Below, in pieces: positions 51,740-58,397 of a stretch of 64,000 nucleotides of DNA. The DNA comes from Halococcoides cellulosivorans (GTDB taxonomy: Archaea > Halobacteriota > Halobacteria > Halobacteriales > Haloarculaceae), in NCBI RefSeq assembly GCF_003058365.1, contig NZ_CP028858.1, positions 1,736,001 through 1,800,000 on the forward strand, given 5' to 3'. Position 1 is the first letter of the stretch. The number at the start of each line of letters is the position of its first letter. A model generated the notes under the pieces. That model saw only the letters and a program-made list of their open reading frames with translations, did not search any database and was not told the DNA's origin. A program made the position numbers and the translations under genes.

Positions 51740-52059
51740 GGTGGTTTGCTCCTGTAGACAACCACCATCACAGCCCGAGCATCAGCCGGAGCGGCGAGCG
51801 GAGCGAGCCGCAGGCCTCCGGTTCAAATCCCGGCGAGTCCACTCGGCTCACTGCGTTCGCTCAGTCGTTCCCTCGCCGACCTTCGCGAAGCCTTCGGCTT
51901 CGCTCAGTCCCGGTGAGTCCATCGGAGCGACCGAGTTTTACGAGGGAGCGAGAATGGACGAGCCGAGCGTAAGCGCAGCGAACGCGTGGATTTTGAAAAC
52001 GAATCCGCGTCGGCCTGGCCAAACTGTTAAGACTGTCAGTGCTGTACGTTCTGGTAGCA
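51740..52059. other. Intergenic region holding attR and TA-pair promoter
   Basis: The region between the integrase start and the toxin-antitoxin pair holds the right attachment repeat (51820-51921). It also holds a GC-rich stretch of no clear content and an AT box (GTTAAGA near 52027) about 30 bases before the antitoxin ATG. No other gene is visible. Confidence 0.6.
51820..51921 (+). repeat. Right attachment repeat (attR)
   Basis: Bases 51820-51852 are identical to the tRNA-Ala 3' end and its flank (47632-47664). The next 70 bases match the left flank with changes and one short insertion. A perfect 8-bp hairpin with loop TTC at 51885-51903 takes the place of the left end's hairpin with different stem sequence. 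Confidence 0.9.
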
Positions 52060-52254
52060 ATGTCAGCCGACAAGCGGATCCCCGTCACCGAGGAAACCCG
52101 GAAAGAGCTTCACGACCTCAAGGAGCCAGGGCAGACGTACGACGATCTACTCCAGGAGTTGGCTCAACAGCGACGACGAGAAGACCTCGAACAGCGGTTT
52201 CAAGACCTCGAAGACGCTGACAGTGACGAGTTGACGGCGCTCGACGATGTCTGA
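52060..52254 (+). CDS. Antitoxin-like protein of a RelE-type pair
   Basis: The ATG at 52060 gives 64 residues; a start at 52039 is possible but weaker. The N-terminal half (MSADKRIPVTEETRKELHDLKEPGQTYDDLLQEL, read as strand, helix, helix) fits small haloarchaeal VapB/RelB-like antitoxins that bind DNA as dimers. The acidic C-terminal tail would wrap the toxin. Its stop lies inside the first codons of the toxin gene (8-base overlap), so they are co-translated. The pair probably autoregulates its own promoter. Confidence 0.8.
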   Translation: MSADKRIPVTEETRKELHDLKEPGQTYDDLLQELAQQRRREDLEQRFQDLEDADSDELTALDDV

Positions 52255-52540
52255 ATACGATGTCCTCCTCGGCGACGACGCCAGCGCCTTTCTCGATGCC
52301 GCCGACGAAAAGACCGAGCGGATTTGTACGGAAAAACTGTCGTTTCTGACGGAAAACCCCTATCCGGGTCGCGGCCAGGGTGACAAAGAGAAACTCCCGA
52401 TCGATGGCCGTCGCGACCGGTTTCGATTGCACATCTCCCGGAGCTACACCGCGATCTACACCGTCCTGGAGGACGCGGGTGAGGTTCGAGTCCTCGAAAT
52501 CGTCCCGATCGACGAGGCGCACAAGCGGTATGGGTTTTGA
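52247..52540 (+). CDS. RelE/ParE-family toxin
   Basis: The 97-residue protein has the RelE fold pattern: a first strand (MSEYDVLLGDDA), two helices (AFLDAADEKTERICTEKLSFL), a loop with NPYPGRGQGDKEKL, then strands RRDRFRLHISRSYTAIYTVL and VRVLEIVPIDEAHKRYGF. RelE toxins cut mRNA on the ribosome. Basic residues at the usual positions (R in RDRFRLH, K and R near the end) are present. It is coupled to the antitoxin gene. The pair lies just outside attR and may be left from an earlier insertion. Confidence 0.88.
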   Translation: MSEYDVLLGDDASAFLDAADEKTERICTEKLSFLTENPYPGRGQGDKEKLPIDGRRDRFRLHISRSYTAIYTVLEDAGEVRVLEIVPIDEAHKRYGF

Positions 52541-52749
52541 GTATCGCGCAGGGGTCGTCCCCCTCACTTGAAGCGTTATCGAGAAGACTTATCGATTGGT
52601 GGTTGATGGATGGGGAGGCGGTCTCCTTGTTTGAACCATGTTCGACGTTCGCACTCGCGAAGACCGCCCATCACCCCACCCCGACCCACCCAACCCCCGT
52701 CCCGGACCGCAATCGACGGCTTCTTTGAGGGGAGTCCACAAGCGCGGGT

Positions 52750-52947
52750 ATGGAGGCAGCCAGCCTTCGGGACAGCACCCAGATCCGCCTGCCCGCCACG
52801 GCGATCGAGGGGCTTCGCGAGGAACTCGACACGCGCTTTACGCTCACGATCCGGAGCGAGGCGGACAGCGTCCGGATCATCGGCAGCCCCTCAGAGATCA
52901 AGGCTGCCAGCCGATTTCTCTCCCGGAGCGGCGTGACCGTCGCCTGA
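52750..52947 (+). CDS. Small conserved haloarchaeal protein (VNG_1110C-like)
   Basis: The 65-residue protein begins MEAASLRDSTQIRLPATAIEGL and continues with two short strands and a helix in a compact alpha/beta pattern (FTLTIRSEADSVRIIGSPSEIKAAS, read as two blocks). Its position immediately before rpl11 matches a small conserved gene found there in other haloarchaea, which I recall as the VNG_1110C family. The function is unknown. Confidence 0.6.
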   Translation: MEAASLRDSTQIRLPATAIEGLREELDTRFTLTIRSEADSVRIIGSPSEIKAASRFLSRSGVTVA

Positions 52948-52961
52948 CCGGGAAACAGCAA

Positions 52962-52968
52962 TCTTAAA
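52962..52968 (+). promoter_or_regulatory. TATA-like box for rpl11
   Basis: CTTAAAC is centred about 28 bases before the rpl11 ATG, fitting a leaderless transcript. It lies just after the stop of the small upstream gene, so rpl11 has its own promoter. Confidence 0.5.
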
Positions 52969-52992
52969 CCCGCGCCGACGGATCCCTATTGT

Positions 52993-53469
52993 ATGTCTGA
53001 GACCATCGAAGTGCTGGTCGCGGGCGGGGAGGCCACGCCTGGCCCGCCGCTCGGACCGGAACTCGGCCCGACACCCGTCGACGTGCAGGCCGTCGTCGGA
53101 GAGATCAACGACCAGACCGCCGCGTTCGACGGCACCGAAGTGCCCGTCACCGTCGAGTACGAGGAGGACGGCGCGTTTTCGATCGACGTCGGTGTCCCGC
53201 CGACCGCCGAACTGATCAAAGACAAGGCCGGCTTCGACACCGGGTCGGGCGTCCCCCAGGAAGAGTTCGTCGCCGACCTCTCGATCGAAGAGGTCGCCCA
53301 GATCGCAGAGCAGAAACTCCCCGACCTGCTCTCCTACGACCTGCCCGCCGCCTCCAAAGAGGTCGTCGGGACCTGTGTCACGCTGGGCGTCACCATCGAG
53401 GGGACCGACCCACGCGAGGTCGCCGCACAGATCGACGCCGGCGAGTTCGACGACGAACTCGCAGCCTGA
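52993..53469 (+). CDS. rpl11: 50S ribosomal protein L11
   Basis: The 158-residue protein starts MSETIEVLVAGGEATPGPPLGPELGP, the N-terminal L11 motif that contacts factor-binding rRNA. The C-terminal RNA-binding domain has LPDLLSYDLPAASKEVVGTCVTLGVTIEG, read as its helical block. The length is typical of archaea, which have a short C-terminal extension. It is followed by about 100 bases of leader and then rpl1-rpl10-rpl12. Confidence 0.97.
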   Translation: MSETIEVLVAGGEATPGPPLGPELGPTPVDVQAVVGEINDQTAAFDGTEVPVTVEYEEDGAFSIDVGVPPTAELIKDKAGFDTGSGVPQEEFVADLSIEEVAQIAEQKLPDLLSYDLPAASKEVVGTCVTLGVTIEGTDPREVAAQIDAGEFDDELAA

Positions 53470-53482
53470 CGGCGTTCGACGG

Positions 53483-53576
53483 CTTTAAGTTCCCGATCCC
53501 GTTCTTTTCGGTGGAGACACAGCCAGTCTGTGTCACCGACCCGTAGCAGCCGTACGGCGTACTACGGAGGTGAACG
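53483..53576 (+). promoter_or_regulatory. Promoter and structured leader of rpl1
   Basis: TTTAAG at 53483-53488 could be the promoter. A perfect hairpin GACACAG-CCAGT-CTGTGTC follows at 53516-53534. The bases before the ATG hold CCGTA...TACGG, which pairs around 53550-53567, and the strong ribosome-binding site GGAGGTGA at 53566-53573. In methanogens and bacteria L1 represses its own operon by binding its leader; this layout would allow the same. Confidence 0.5.
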
Positions 53577-54215
53577 ATGGCAGATCAGGATATCGAGAAC
53601 GCAGTCTCAGCGGCGCTCGACAGCGCCCCAGACCGAAACTTCAGAGAAACGGTCGACCTCGCGGTGAATCTCCGCGACATCGACCTGGACGACCCGTCGA
53701 ACCGTATCGACGAGAGCATCGTCCTGCCCCAGGGAACGGGACAGGAAACCGCGATCGCCGTCTTCGCGGAGGGCGAGACCGCCCTCCTGGCCGAGGAGGC
53801 CGCCGACGAGGTCCTCGACAGCGACGACCTCGAATCGCTCGGTGACGACGACGGCGACGCGAAAGATCTCGCCGACCGGATCGACTTCTTCCTCGCAGAA
53901 GAGTCGCTCATGCAGGACATCGGTCGCTACCTGGGGACGGTCCTCGGGCCACGCGGCAAGATGCCCGACCCGGTCGCACCGGACGACGACGTGGTCGAAG
54001 TGATCGAACGCCTGCGCAACTCCGTGCAGTTGCGCAGCGGTGACCGACGCACGTTCCACACGCGCGTGGGCGCCGAAGACATGGCCGCCGAGGAGATCGC
54101 AGACAACGTCGACGTGATCCTCCGGCGCCTCCAGGCCGACCTCGAAAAGGGCCCTCAGAACCTGGACGCAGTGTACGTGAAGACCACGATGGGGCCCGCT
54201 GTGGAGGTGGTCTGA
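53577..54215 (+). CDS. rpl1: 50S ribosomal protein L1
   Basis: The 212-residue protein has [26 protein letters not shown] (domain I, read in parts) and [14 protein letters not shown]. The rRNA-binding loop [17 protein letters not shown], typical of L1, follows, and the C-terminal strand [14 protein letters not shown]1 binds 23S rRNA at the exit side and can repress its own mRNA. The strong GGAGGTGA site upstream marks the start. rpl10 starts one base after its stop. Confidence 0.97.
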   Translation: MADQDIENAVSAALDSAPDRNFRETVDLAVNLRDIDLDDPSNRIDESIVLPQGTGQETAIAVFAEGETALLAEEAADEVLDSDDLESLGDDDGDAKDLADRIDFFLAEESLMQDIGRYLGTVLGPRGKMPDPVAPDDDVVEVIERLRNSVQLRSGDRRTFHTRVGAEDMAAEEIADNVDVILRRLQADLEKGPQNLDAVYVKTTMGPAVEVV

Positions 54216-54216
54216 G

Positions 54217-55248
54217 ATGAGCGCCGAACGAAAGACCGAGACGATTCCCGAGTGGAAGCGCGAGGAGATCGACGACCTCGAAGCGCTGCTCGACAGCTAC
54301 GAGAACCTCGGCATCGTCGATCTGACCGCGATCCCGAGCCGACAGCTCCAGGAGATGCGCCGCGAACTCCACGGTATCGCAGAGATCCGTGTGAGCCGGA
54401 ACAGCCTGCTCGACCGGGCCCTGGAGAGCCACGACGAAGGCGCCGAAGTGCTCGTCGAGCACCTCACGGGCCACGTCGGCGTCATCGCGACCGACGAGAA
54501 CCCCTTCGCGCTCTACCAGCAACTCGAAGCCTCGAAGACCTCCGCCCCGATCAACGCGGGCGAGGTCGCGCCCAACGACATCGTCATCCCCGAGGGTGAC
54601 ACCGGGATCGATCCCGGGCCGTTCGTGGGCGAACTCCAGAGTGTGGGCGCGAACGCGCGCATCCAGGAAGGCTCGATCCAGGTGCTCGAAGACTCGACCG
54701 TCCTCGAAGCCGGCGAGGCCGTCACGGCAGACCTGGCGAACGTGCTGGGCGAGTTGGGCATCGAACCCAAGGAAGTCGGCCTGGACCTCTCGGCGCTCGT
54801 CGCTGACGGCGTCCTGTTCGAACCCGAGGAACTCGAACTCGACATCGACGAATACCGCTCGGATCTCGCGGGCGCAGCGGGCGAGGCCCGTGCGCTGGCG
54901 AGCGAGGCCGCCATCGCGACGCCGGCGACCGCCGCATCGCTGCTCGCGAGCGCGGACGCCGACGCGAGTGCGGTCGTCCTCGAGGGGGCCATCGCGGCCC
55001 CGGACGCCGTCGACGACCTGCTCGCGGCGGCCGACAGCGACCTGCGGGCGCTCGCCGCGTCGATCGACGACGAGGAGGCGCTCCCCGAGGAACTCGCCGC
55101 TGAGACTGCCGACACAGACGCATCGACCGACGAGCAATCCGACGGCGACGCCGACGAGACTGCCGACGAGGCAGATGCCACGGAGGACGACGACGCCTCC
55201 GAGGACGACGACGGCGACGCTGGCGCAGCGCTCGGCGAAATGTTCTGA
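54217..55248 (+). CDS. rpl10: 50S ribosomal protein L10 (P0)
   Basis: The 343-residue protein is the base of the ribosomal stalk. The rRNA-binding half has [20 protein letters not shown] and [23 protein letters not shown]. The central insert (about 110-185) is typical of archaeal P0. The C-terminal part carries helices that bind L12 dimers ([21 protein letters not shown]-type repeats) and a very acidic tail ending ALGEMF, shared with L12. It lies between rpl1 and rpl12. Confidence 0.96.
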   Translation: MSAERKTETIPEWKREEIDDLEALLDSYENLGIVDLTAIPSRQLQEMRRELHGIAEIRVSRNSLLDRALESHDEGAEVLVEHLTGHVGVIATDENPFALYQQLEASKTSAPINAGEVAPNDIVIPEGDTGIDPGPFVGELQSVGANARIQEGSIQVLEDSTVLEAGEAVTADLANVLGELGIEPKEVGLDLSALVADGVLFEPEELELDIDEYRSDLAGAAGEARALASEAAIATPATAASLLASADADASAVVLEGAIAAPDAVDDLLAAADSDLRALAASIDDEEALPEELAAETADTDASTDEQSDGDADETADEADATEDDDASEDDDGDAGAALGEMF

Positions 55249-55266
55249 CACCATCGGAGACACACA

Positions 55267-55596
55267 ATGGAATACGTTTACGCAGCACTCATCCTGAACG
55301 AATCGGGCGAAGAGATCAACGAAGACAACGTCACGGCGGTCCTCGAAGCGGCCGGCGTCGACGTGACCGAATCGCGCGTGAAGGCGCTCATCGCGGCGCT
55401 GGAAGACGTCGACATCGACGAGGCCGTCGAGGAAGCCGCCGTGCCCGCCACGACCGGTGGCGCGGCCGCGCCCGCCGCCGACGAGGGCGACGCCGATGAC
55501 GGCGACGACGAGGAAGCCGACGAAGAGGAAGCCGCCGACGAGGACGACGAGGACGAAGAGGCCAGCGGTGAAGGCCTCGGTGACCTGTTCGGCTAA
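55267..55596 (+). CDS. rpl12: 50S ribosomal protein L12 (P1-type)
   Basis: The 109-residue protein begins [21 protein letters not shown], the helical dimerisation domain of archaeal L12. An alanine-glycine hinge and a highly acidic end with GLGDLFG follow, which recruits translation factors. Several dimers sit on L10. It ends the rpl1-rpl10-rpl12 operon; the gap to rpl10 is 18 bases. Confidence 0.97.
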   Translation: MEYVYAALILNESGEEINEDNVTAVLEAAGVDVTESRVKALIAALEDVDIDEAVEEAAVPATTGGAAAPAADEGDADDGDDEEADEEEAADEDDEDEEASGEGLGDLFG

Positions 55597-55699
55597 TCAC
55601 GCGGACCTTTTCCGTGCTGGATAGATCAGAGGGACAGTGCCGTCGATCGCACCGATCGATCGACCAGCCGCGCGTGTCGCGGACTGGCGACCCACAGCC

Positions 55700-56974
55700 A
55701 TGACGGTGCCGGGCGTTCGCGTACTTCTCGCGCCGGAGACGACCGCCCTCGTGCTCGCAGCGATCGGCGTGGGCGTCGCTTGCGGGACGCTCACGGGACT
55801 CACGCCCGGCCTCCACGCGAACAACGTCGCACTCATCCTCGCGGGCATCGCGCCCGCGGTGCCCGCGCCGCCGCTCGCGGTCGCCGTCGCGGTGCTCGCG
55901 ACGGGCATCGTCCACACCTTTCTGGATATCGTCCCGTCGCTCGCGCTGGGCGTGCCCGACCCCGCGATGGCCGCGACCGCCCTCCCCGGCCATCGACTCG
56001 TCCTCCAGGGCCGGGGGCGGGAAGCGCTGCGCCTCTCGGCGATCGGATCGGCGACCGCGCTGCCGGTCGCGCTCGTCGTCGCCGTCCCGCTGACCGCGGC
56101 GATGGTGCTGGCCTGGGGGACGATTGCCGAGGTGCTCCCGGTGATCTTCGGGCTCATCATCGCCTCGCTGATCTGGCTCGAAACCACGCGCCGGGCGCGG
56201 ATCGGCGCGGCACTCACCATCGCCGCGTCGGGCGCACTCGGGGTGGCCGTCCTCGACGTCGGCGCGGCGGGCGACCTCGTCGCGCTCGGGCTGACCGCCG
56301 ACGGCCTCTTGCCCGCGGGCAGCATGTTCGCGCCGCTGTTCGCGGGGCTGTTCGGCGCGCCCGTGTTGATCGACGCCATCGGGAGTGCGGGCATTCCGCC
56401 ACAGGCCGACGCCGTCGTCGCCCAGTCCCGCCGTGCGGTCGGCCGGGCCGCGGGCGTCGGTGCGCTCGCGGGCGCGGTCGTCGGCTACATTCCCGGCGTG
56501 TCGAGTGCGATCGCCGCGACGTTCGCGCTACTCGCGCTCGACACCTCGGACCGGGGTGGCGAGCGCGCGTTCGTCGTCGCGGCCAGCGCGGTCAACACCT
56601 CCAATGCGATCTTCGCGATCTTCGCGTTGTACGCCCTGAGCGACGCCCGCACGGGCATTCTCGTCGCCGTCAAGCGGATCGGCGCACCCCAGTCGATCCC
56701 GATCTGGCTCGCGGCCGTCGCCATCGCGGCCGTCGCGGGCGCACTGTTGGTCCTCGTCGTCGGTGATCGCTACCTTGCGGCGGTCGGGCGGATCGATCCG
56801 ACCTGGCTGTCGGTCGGCGTGTTGGGCCTGCTCGTCGTGCTCTCGGTCGTGTTCGCCGGGCCGATCGGGATCGCCGTCTTCGCGGCGAGCACGCTGATCG
56901 GGCTGGTTCCGGTGCGCTTCGGCGCGCGACGGGCGAGTTGTATGGGCGTGTTGCTCGTCCCGTTCGCGCTGTAG
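55700..56974 (+). CDS. TctA/DUF112-type membrane transporter
   Basis: The start at 55700 gives 424 residues; upstream in-frame starts add a basic stretch that is not membrane-like. About ten to twelve hydrophobic segments are spread evenly. The TctA-type signatures are GTLTGLTPGLHANNVALIL near the start and VGYIPGVSSAIAATFALLA in the middle, a duplicated G-x-x-P-G motif. Bacterial TctA moves tricarboxylates with TctB and TctC. Archaeal homologues, as here, stand alone, and the substrate is unknown. It follows the stalk operon in the same direction. Confidence 0.85.
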   Translation: MTVPGVRVLLAPETTALVLAAIGVGVACGTLTGLTPGLHANNVALILAGIAPAVPAPPLAVAVAVLATGIVHTFLDIVPSLALGVPDPAMAATALPGHRLVLQGRGREALRLSAIGSATALPVALVVAVPLTAAMVLAWGTIAEVLPVIFGLIIASLIWLETTRRARIGAALTIAASGALGVAVLDVGAAGDLVALGLTADGLLPAGSMFAPLFAGLFGAPVLIDAIGSAGIPPQADAVVAQSRRAVGRAAGVGALAGAVVGYIPGVSSAIAATFALLALDTSDRGGERAFVVAASAVNTSNAIFAIFALYALSDARTGILVAVKRIGAPQSIPIWLAAVAIAAVAGALLVLVVGDRYLAAVGRIDPTWLSVGVLGLLVVLSVVFAGPIGIAVFAASTLIGLVPVRFGARRASCMGVLLVPFAL

Positions 56975-56990
56975 TCGGGCCCCGGTCGCG

Positions 56991-58013
56991 CTACAGCTCC
57001 GCGATGGTGTCGATCGTCCCCTCGATCGGTGGCGCGTCGAATATCGACCGGTCGCAGTAGGCGTTCGCCCCACCCCGATACAGATCGCTCGCCAGGTCGC
57101 GCAGGTCGGCCGGGAGCGGGTCGGGATCGACGTCACACAGCGAGCGCCAGTCCGCGACGCCCCGTTCGGCGGCCTCGTCTTTGGCCGTTTTGACCGCCTC
57201 GACCCACGCGGGCTGAGTCCGACGGTAGTGCTGGCGGAGGAACTCCTTGGAGAGCTGGACGCCGTCGGCCAGGAATCGGTTCTCGTCGAACGTGCCCGCG
57301 ACGTCCGCGACGAGCACGTCGCCCCCGCTGTACACACACTCGATCTTGCCGTCGGCGTGGGTCCAGCCCGCCTGCTCGGCCTGGTCGGTCACGACGGCTT
57401 CGACCTCGCGGGCGCGCTGTTCGAGGACGTCGATCGACGCGGGCCCGGCGATGCGGTCGGCCTCCGACCGGTCGAGATACCGGTCCTGTTCTTCGTACTT
57501 CGTCGAGAACTCCACGACTGGCTCGGGCAACACGACGGTCTCGTCGGGCCAGTTCGCGACGTCGAGGCCGTGATCGGCGGGGTCGGTCCGCGAGCGCAGA
57601 CTCGATCCCGGTGGCACCGTCCGCCGGAAGACGATCTCCAGGGGCACGACGAACTGTTCGCCCGCCGCGTCGTGGAACGCCGAATAGTCGTAGCTGCCGT
57701 CCGCGAACGGCAGGTCCGGCACGCGTGCGATCTGGAGGGCCATCTCGGTCGGAGCCCTCCCCGCGTCGAGGGCGTCCGCGAGCGGGACGGCGTCGGGCCC
57801 GACACCGAGATAGTGCGTGGGCACGCCCTCGTGTTCGAGGTGTTCGAAGTTGGACGCGCCCATCGTACACAGACTCGCGCCCTTCCCGGGGATGGCGTCG
57901 GGCATCTCGCCCCAGTCGAACACCGAGTACGCGTCACTGAACAGAAAGGCGCCCCGTCCGAGGCCGTCGGCCGAAGGCTCGCGATCGATCCGCACCGATT
58001 TCACGCTGGTCAT
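56991..58013 (-). CDS. purC: SAICAR synthetase (phosphoribosylaminoimidazole-succinocarboxamide synthase)
   Basis: The 340-residue protein is of the haloarchaeal purC type, longer than bacterial forms. Matching parts are FLFSDAYSVFDWGEMPDAIPGKG with the phosphate/ATP region, YLGVG and FVVPLEIVFRRTVPPGSSLRSR. VEFSTKYEEQDRYLDRSEADRI, DGKIECVYSGGDVLVADVAGTFDENRF with metal residues, and SKEFLRQHYRR follow. It joins aspartate to CAIR in purine synthesis, using ATP. It converges with the TctA-like gene. An AT-rich patch at 58070-58100 may be its promoter. Confidence 0.92.
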   Translation of the reverse strand: MTSVKSVRIDREPSADGLGRGAFLFSDAYSVFDWGEMPDAIPGKGASLCTMGASNFEHLEHEGVPTHYLGVGPDAVPLADALDAGRAPTEMALQIARVPDLPFADGSYDYSAFHDAAGEQFVVPLEIVFRRTVPPGSSLRSRTDPADHGLDVANWPDETVVLPEPVVEFSTKYEEQDRYLDRSEADRIAGPASIDVLEQRAREVEAVVTDQAEQAGWTHADGKIECVYSGGDVLVADVAGTFDENRFLADGVQLSKEFLRQHYRRTQPAWVEAVKTAKDEAAERGVADWRSLCDVDPDPLPADLRDLASDLYRGGANAYCDRSIFDAPPIEGTIDTIAEL

Positions 58014-58397
58014 GGCCGACCGTTGGTGGCCACTCCCTTCAGCGTGTCTGTCGGGCGTTCCGGACGGTTCGTGATAAGATTAACTCGAACCCGAAACAAT
58101 AAGTACCTGTAGCTGTGACGTTCACTCGATGGCCCTCAGAGGCTGCCCGGTCGGCGTCACCCCCTCGCCGTCCGGACGACGTTCGTCGGTGTCGGACCGG
58201 CTTGCCCCCCTCTTCGGTCCACGCCGACGACTCCGATCGCGTTCCGGGCGGTCCCCCCTCCGCCCAGGACGCGAGGGCCGTCGTCACCCCTGACCCCCAA
58301 TCCACAGGCTGCACACTCTGCCGGGTCGAACACCCCCCGTCCGATCCGGCAGTCGTTTTTCGTCTTCAGACCGACAGCGAGCGACGCGCGTCGAGTT
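58014..58397. other. Intergenic region between purC and the haem protein gene
   Basis: The stretch next to purC has AT-rich promoter-like DNA on the minus strand. The rest is GC-rich with no supportable gene. The haem-protein gene ends at its right edge, so a terminator may be present, but I see no clear one. Confidence 0.45.

Larger units (their letters stand above)
47632..51921. mobile_element. Integrated genetic element at tRNA-Ala(GGC), about 4.2 kb, integrase disrupted
   Basis: The element lies between two long direct repeats. The left one begins inside tRNA-Ala, and the right one at 51820 repeats the same 33 bases and then matches imperfectly for about 70 more. Inside are a tyrosine integrase gene next to the right repeat, broken by a stop codon, and a tight three-gene minus-strand operon. 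A 540-base non-coding region with regularly spaced GTAC motifs separates the two. Base composition of the operon is lower in GC than the host. There are no capsid, replication or conjugation genes. It is small, like a satellite or a cut-down provirus. With the integrase broken it is probably fixed in place. Confidence 0.85.

Noticed and set aside
8055-58095. A shared 14-base string (TTTCGGGTTCGAGT) near 8058 and, inverted, near 58080
   Set aside because: A match of this length between two intergenic sites is expected by chance in 64 kb on both strands, and neither site has a common context.
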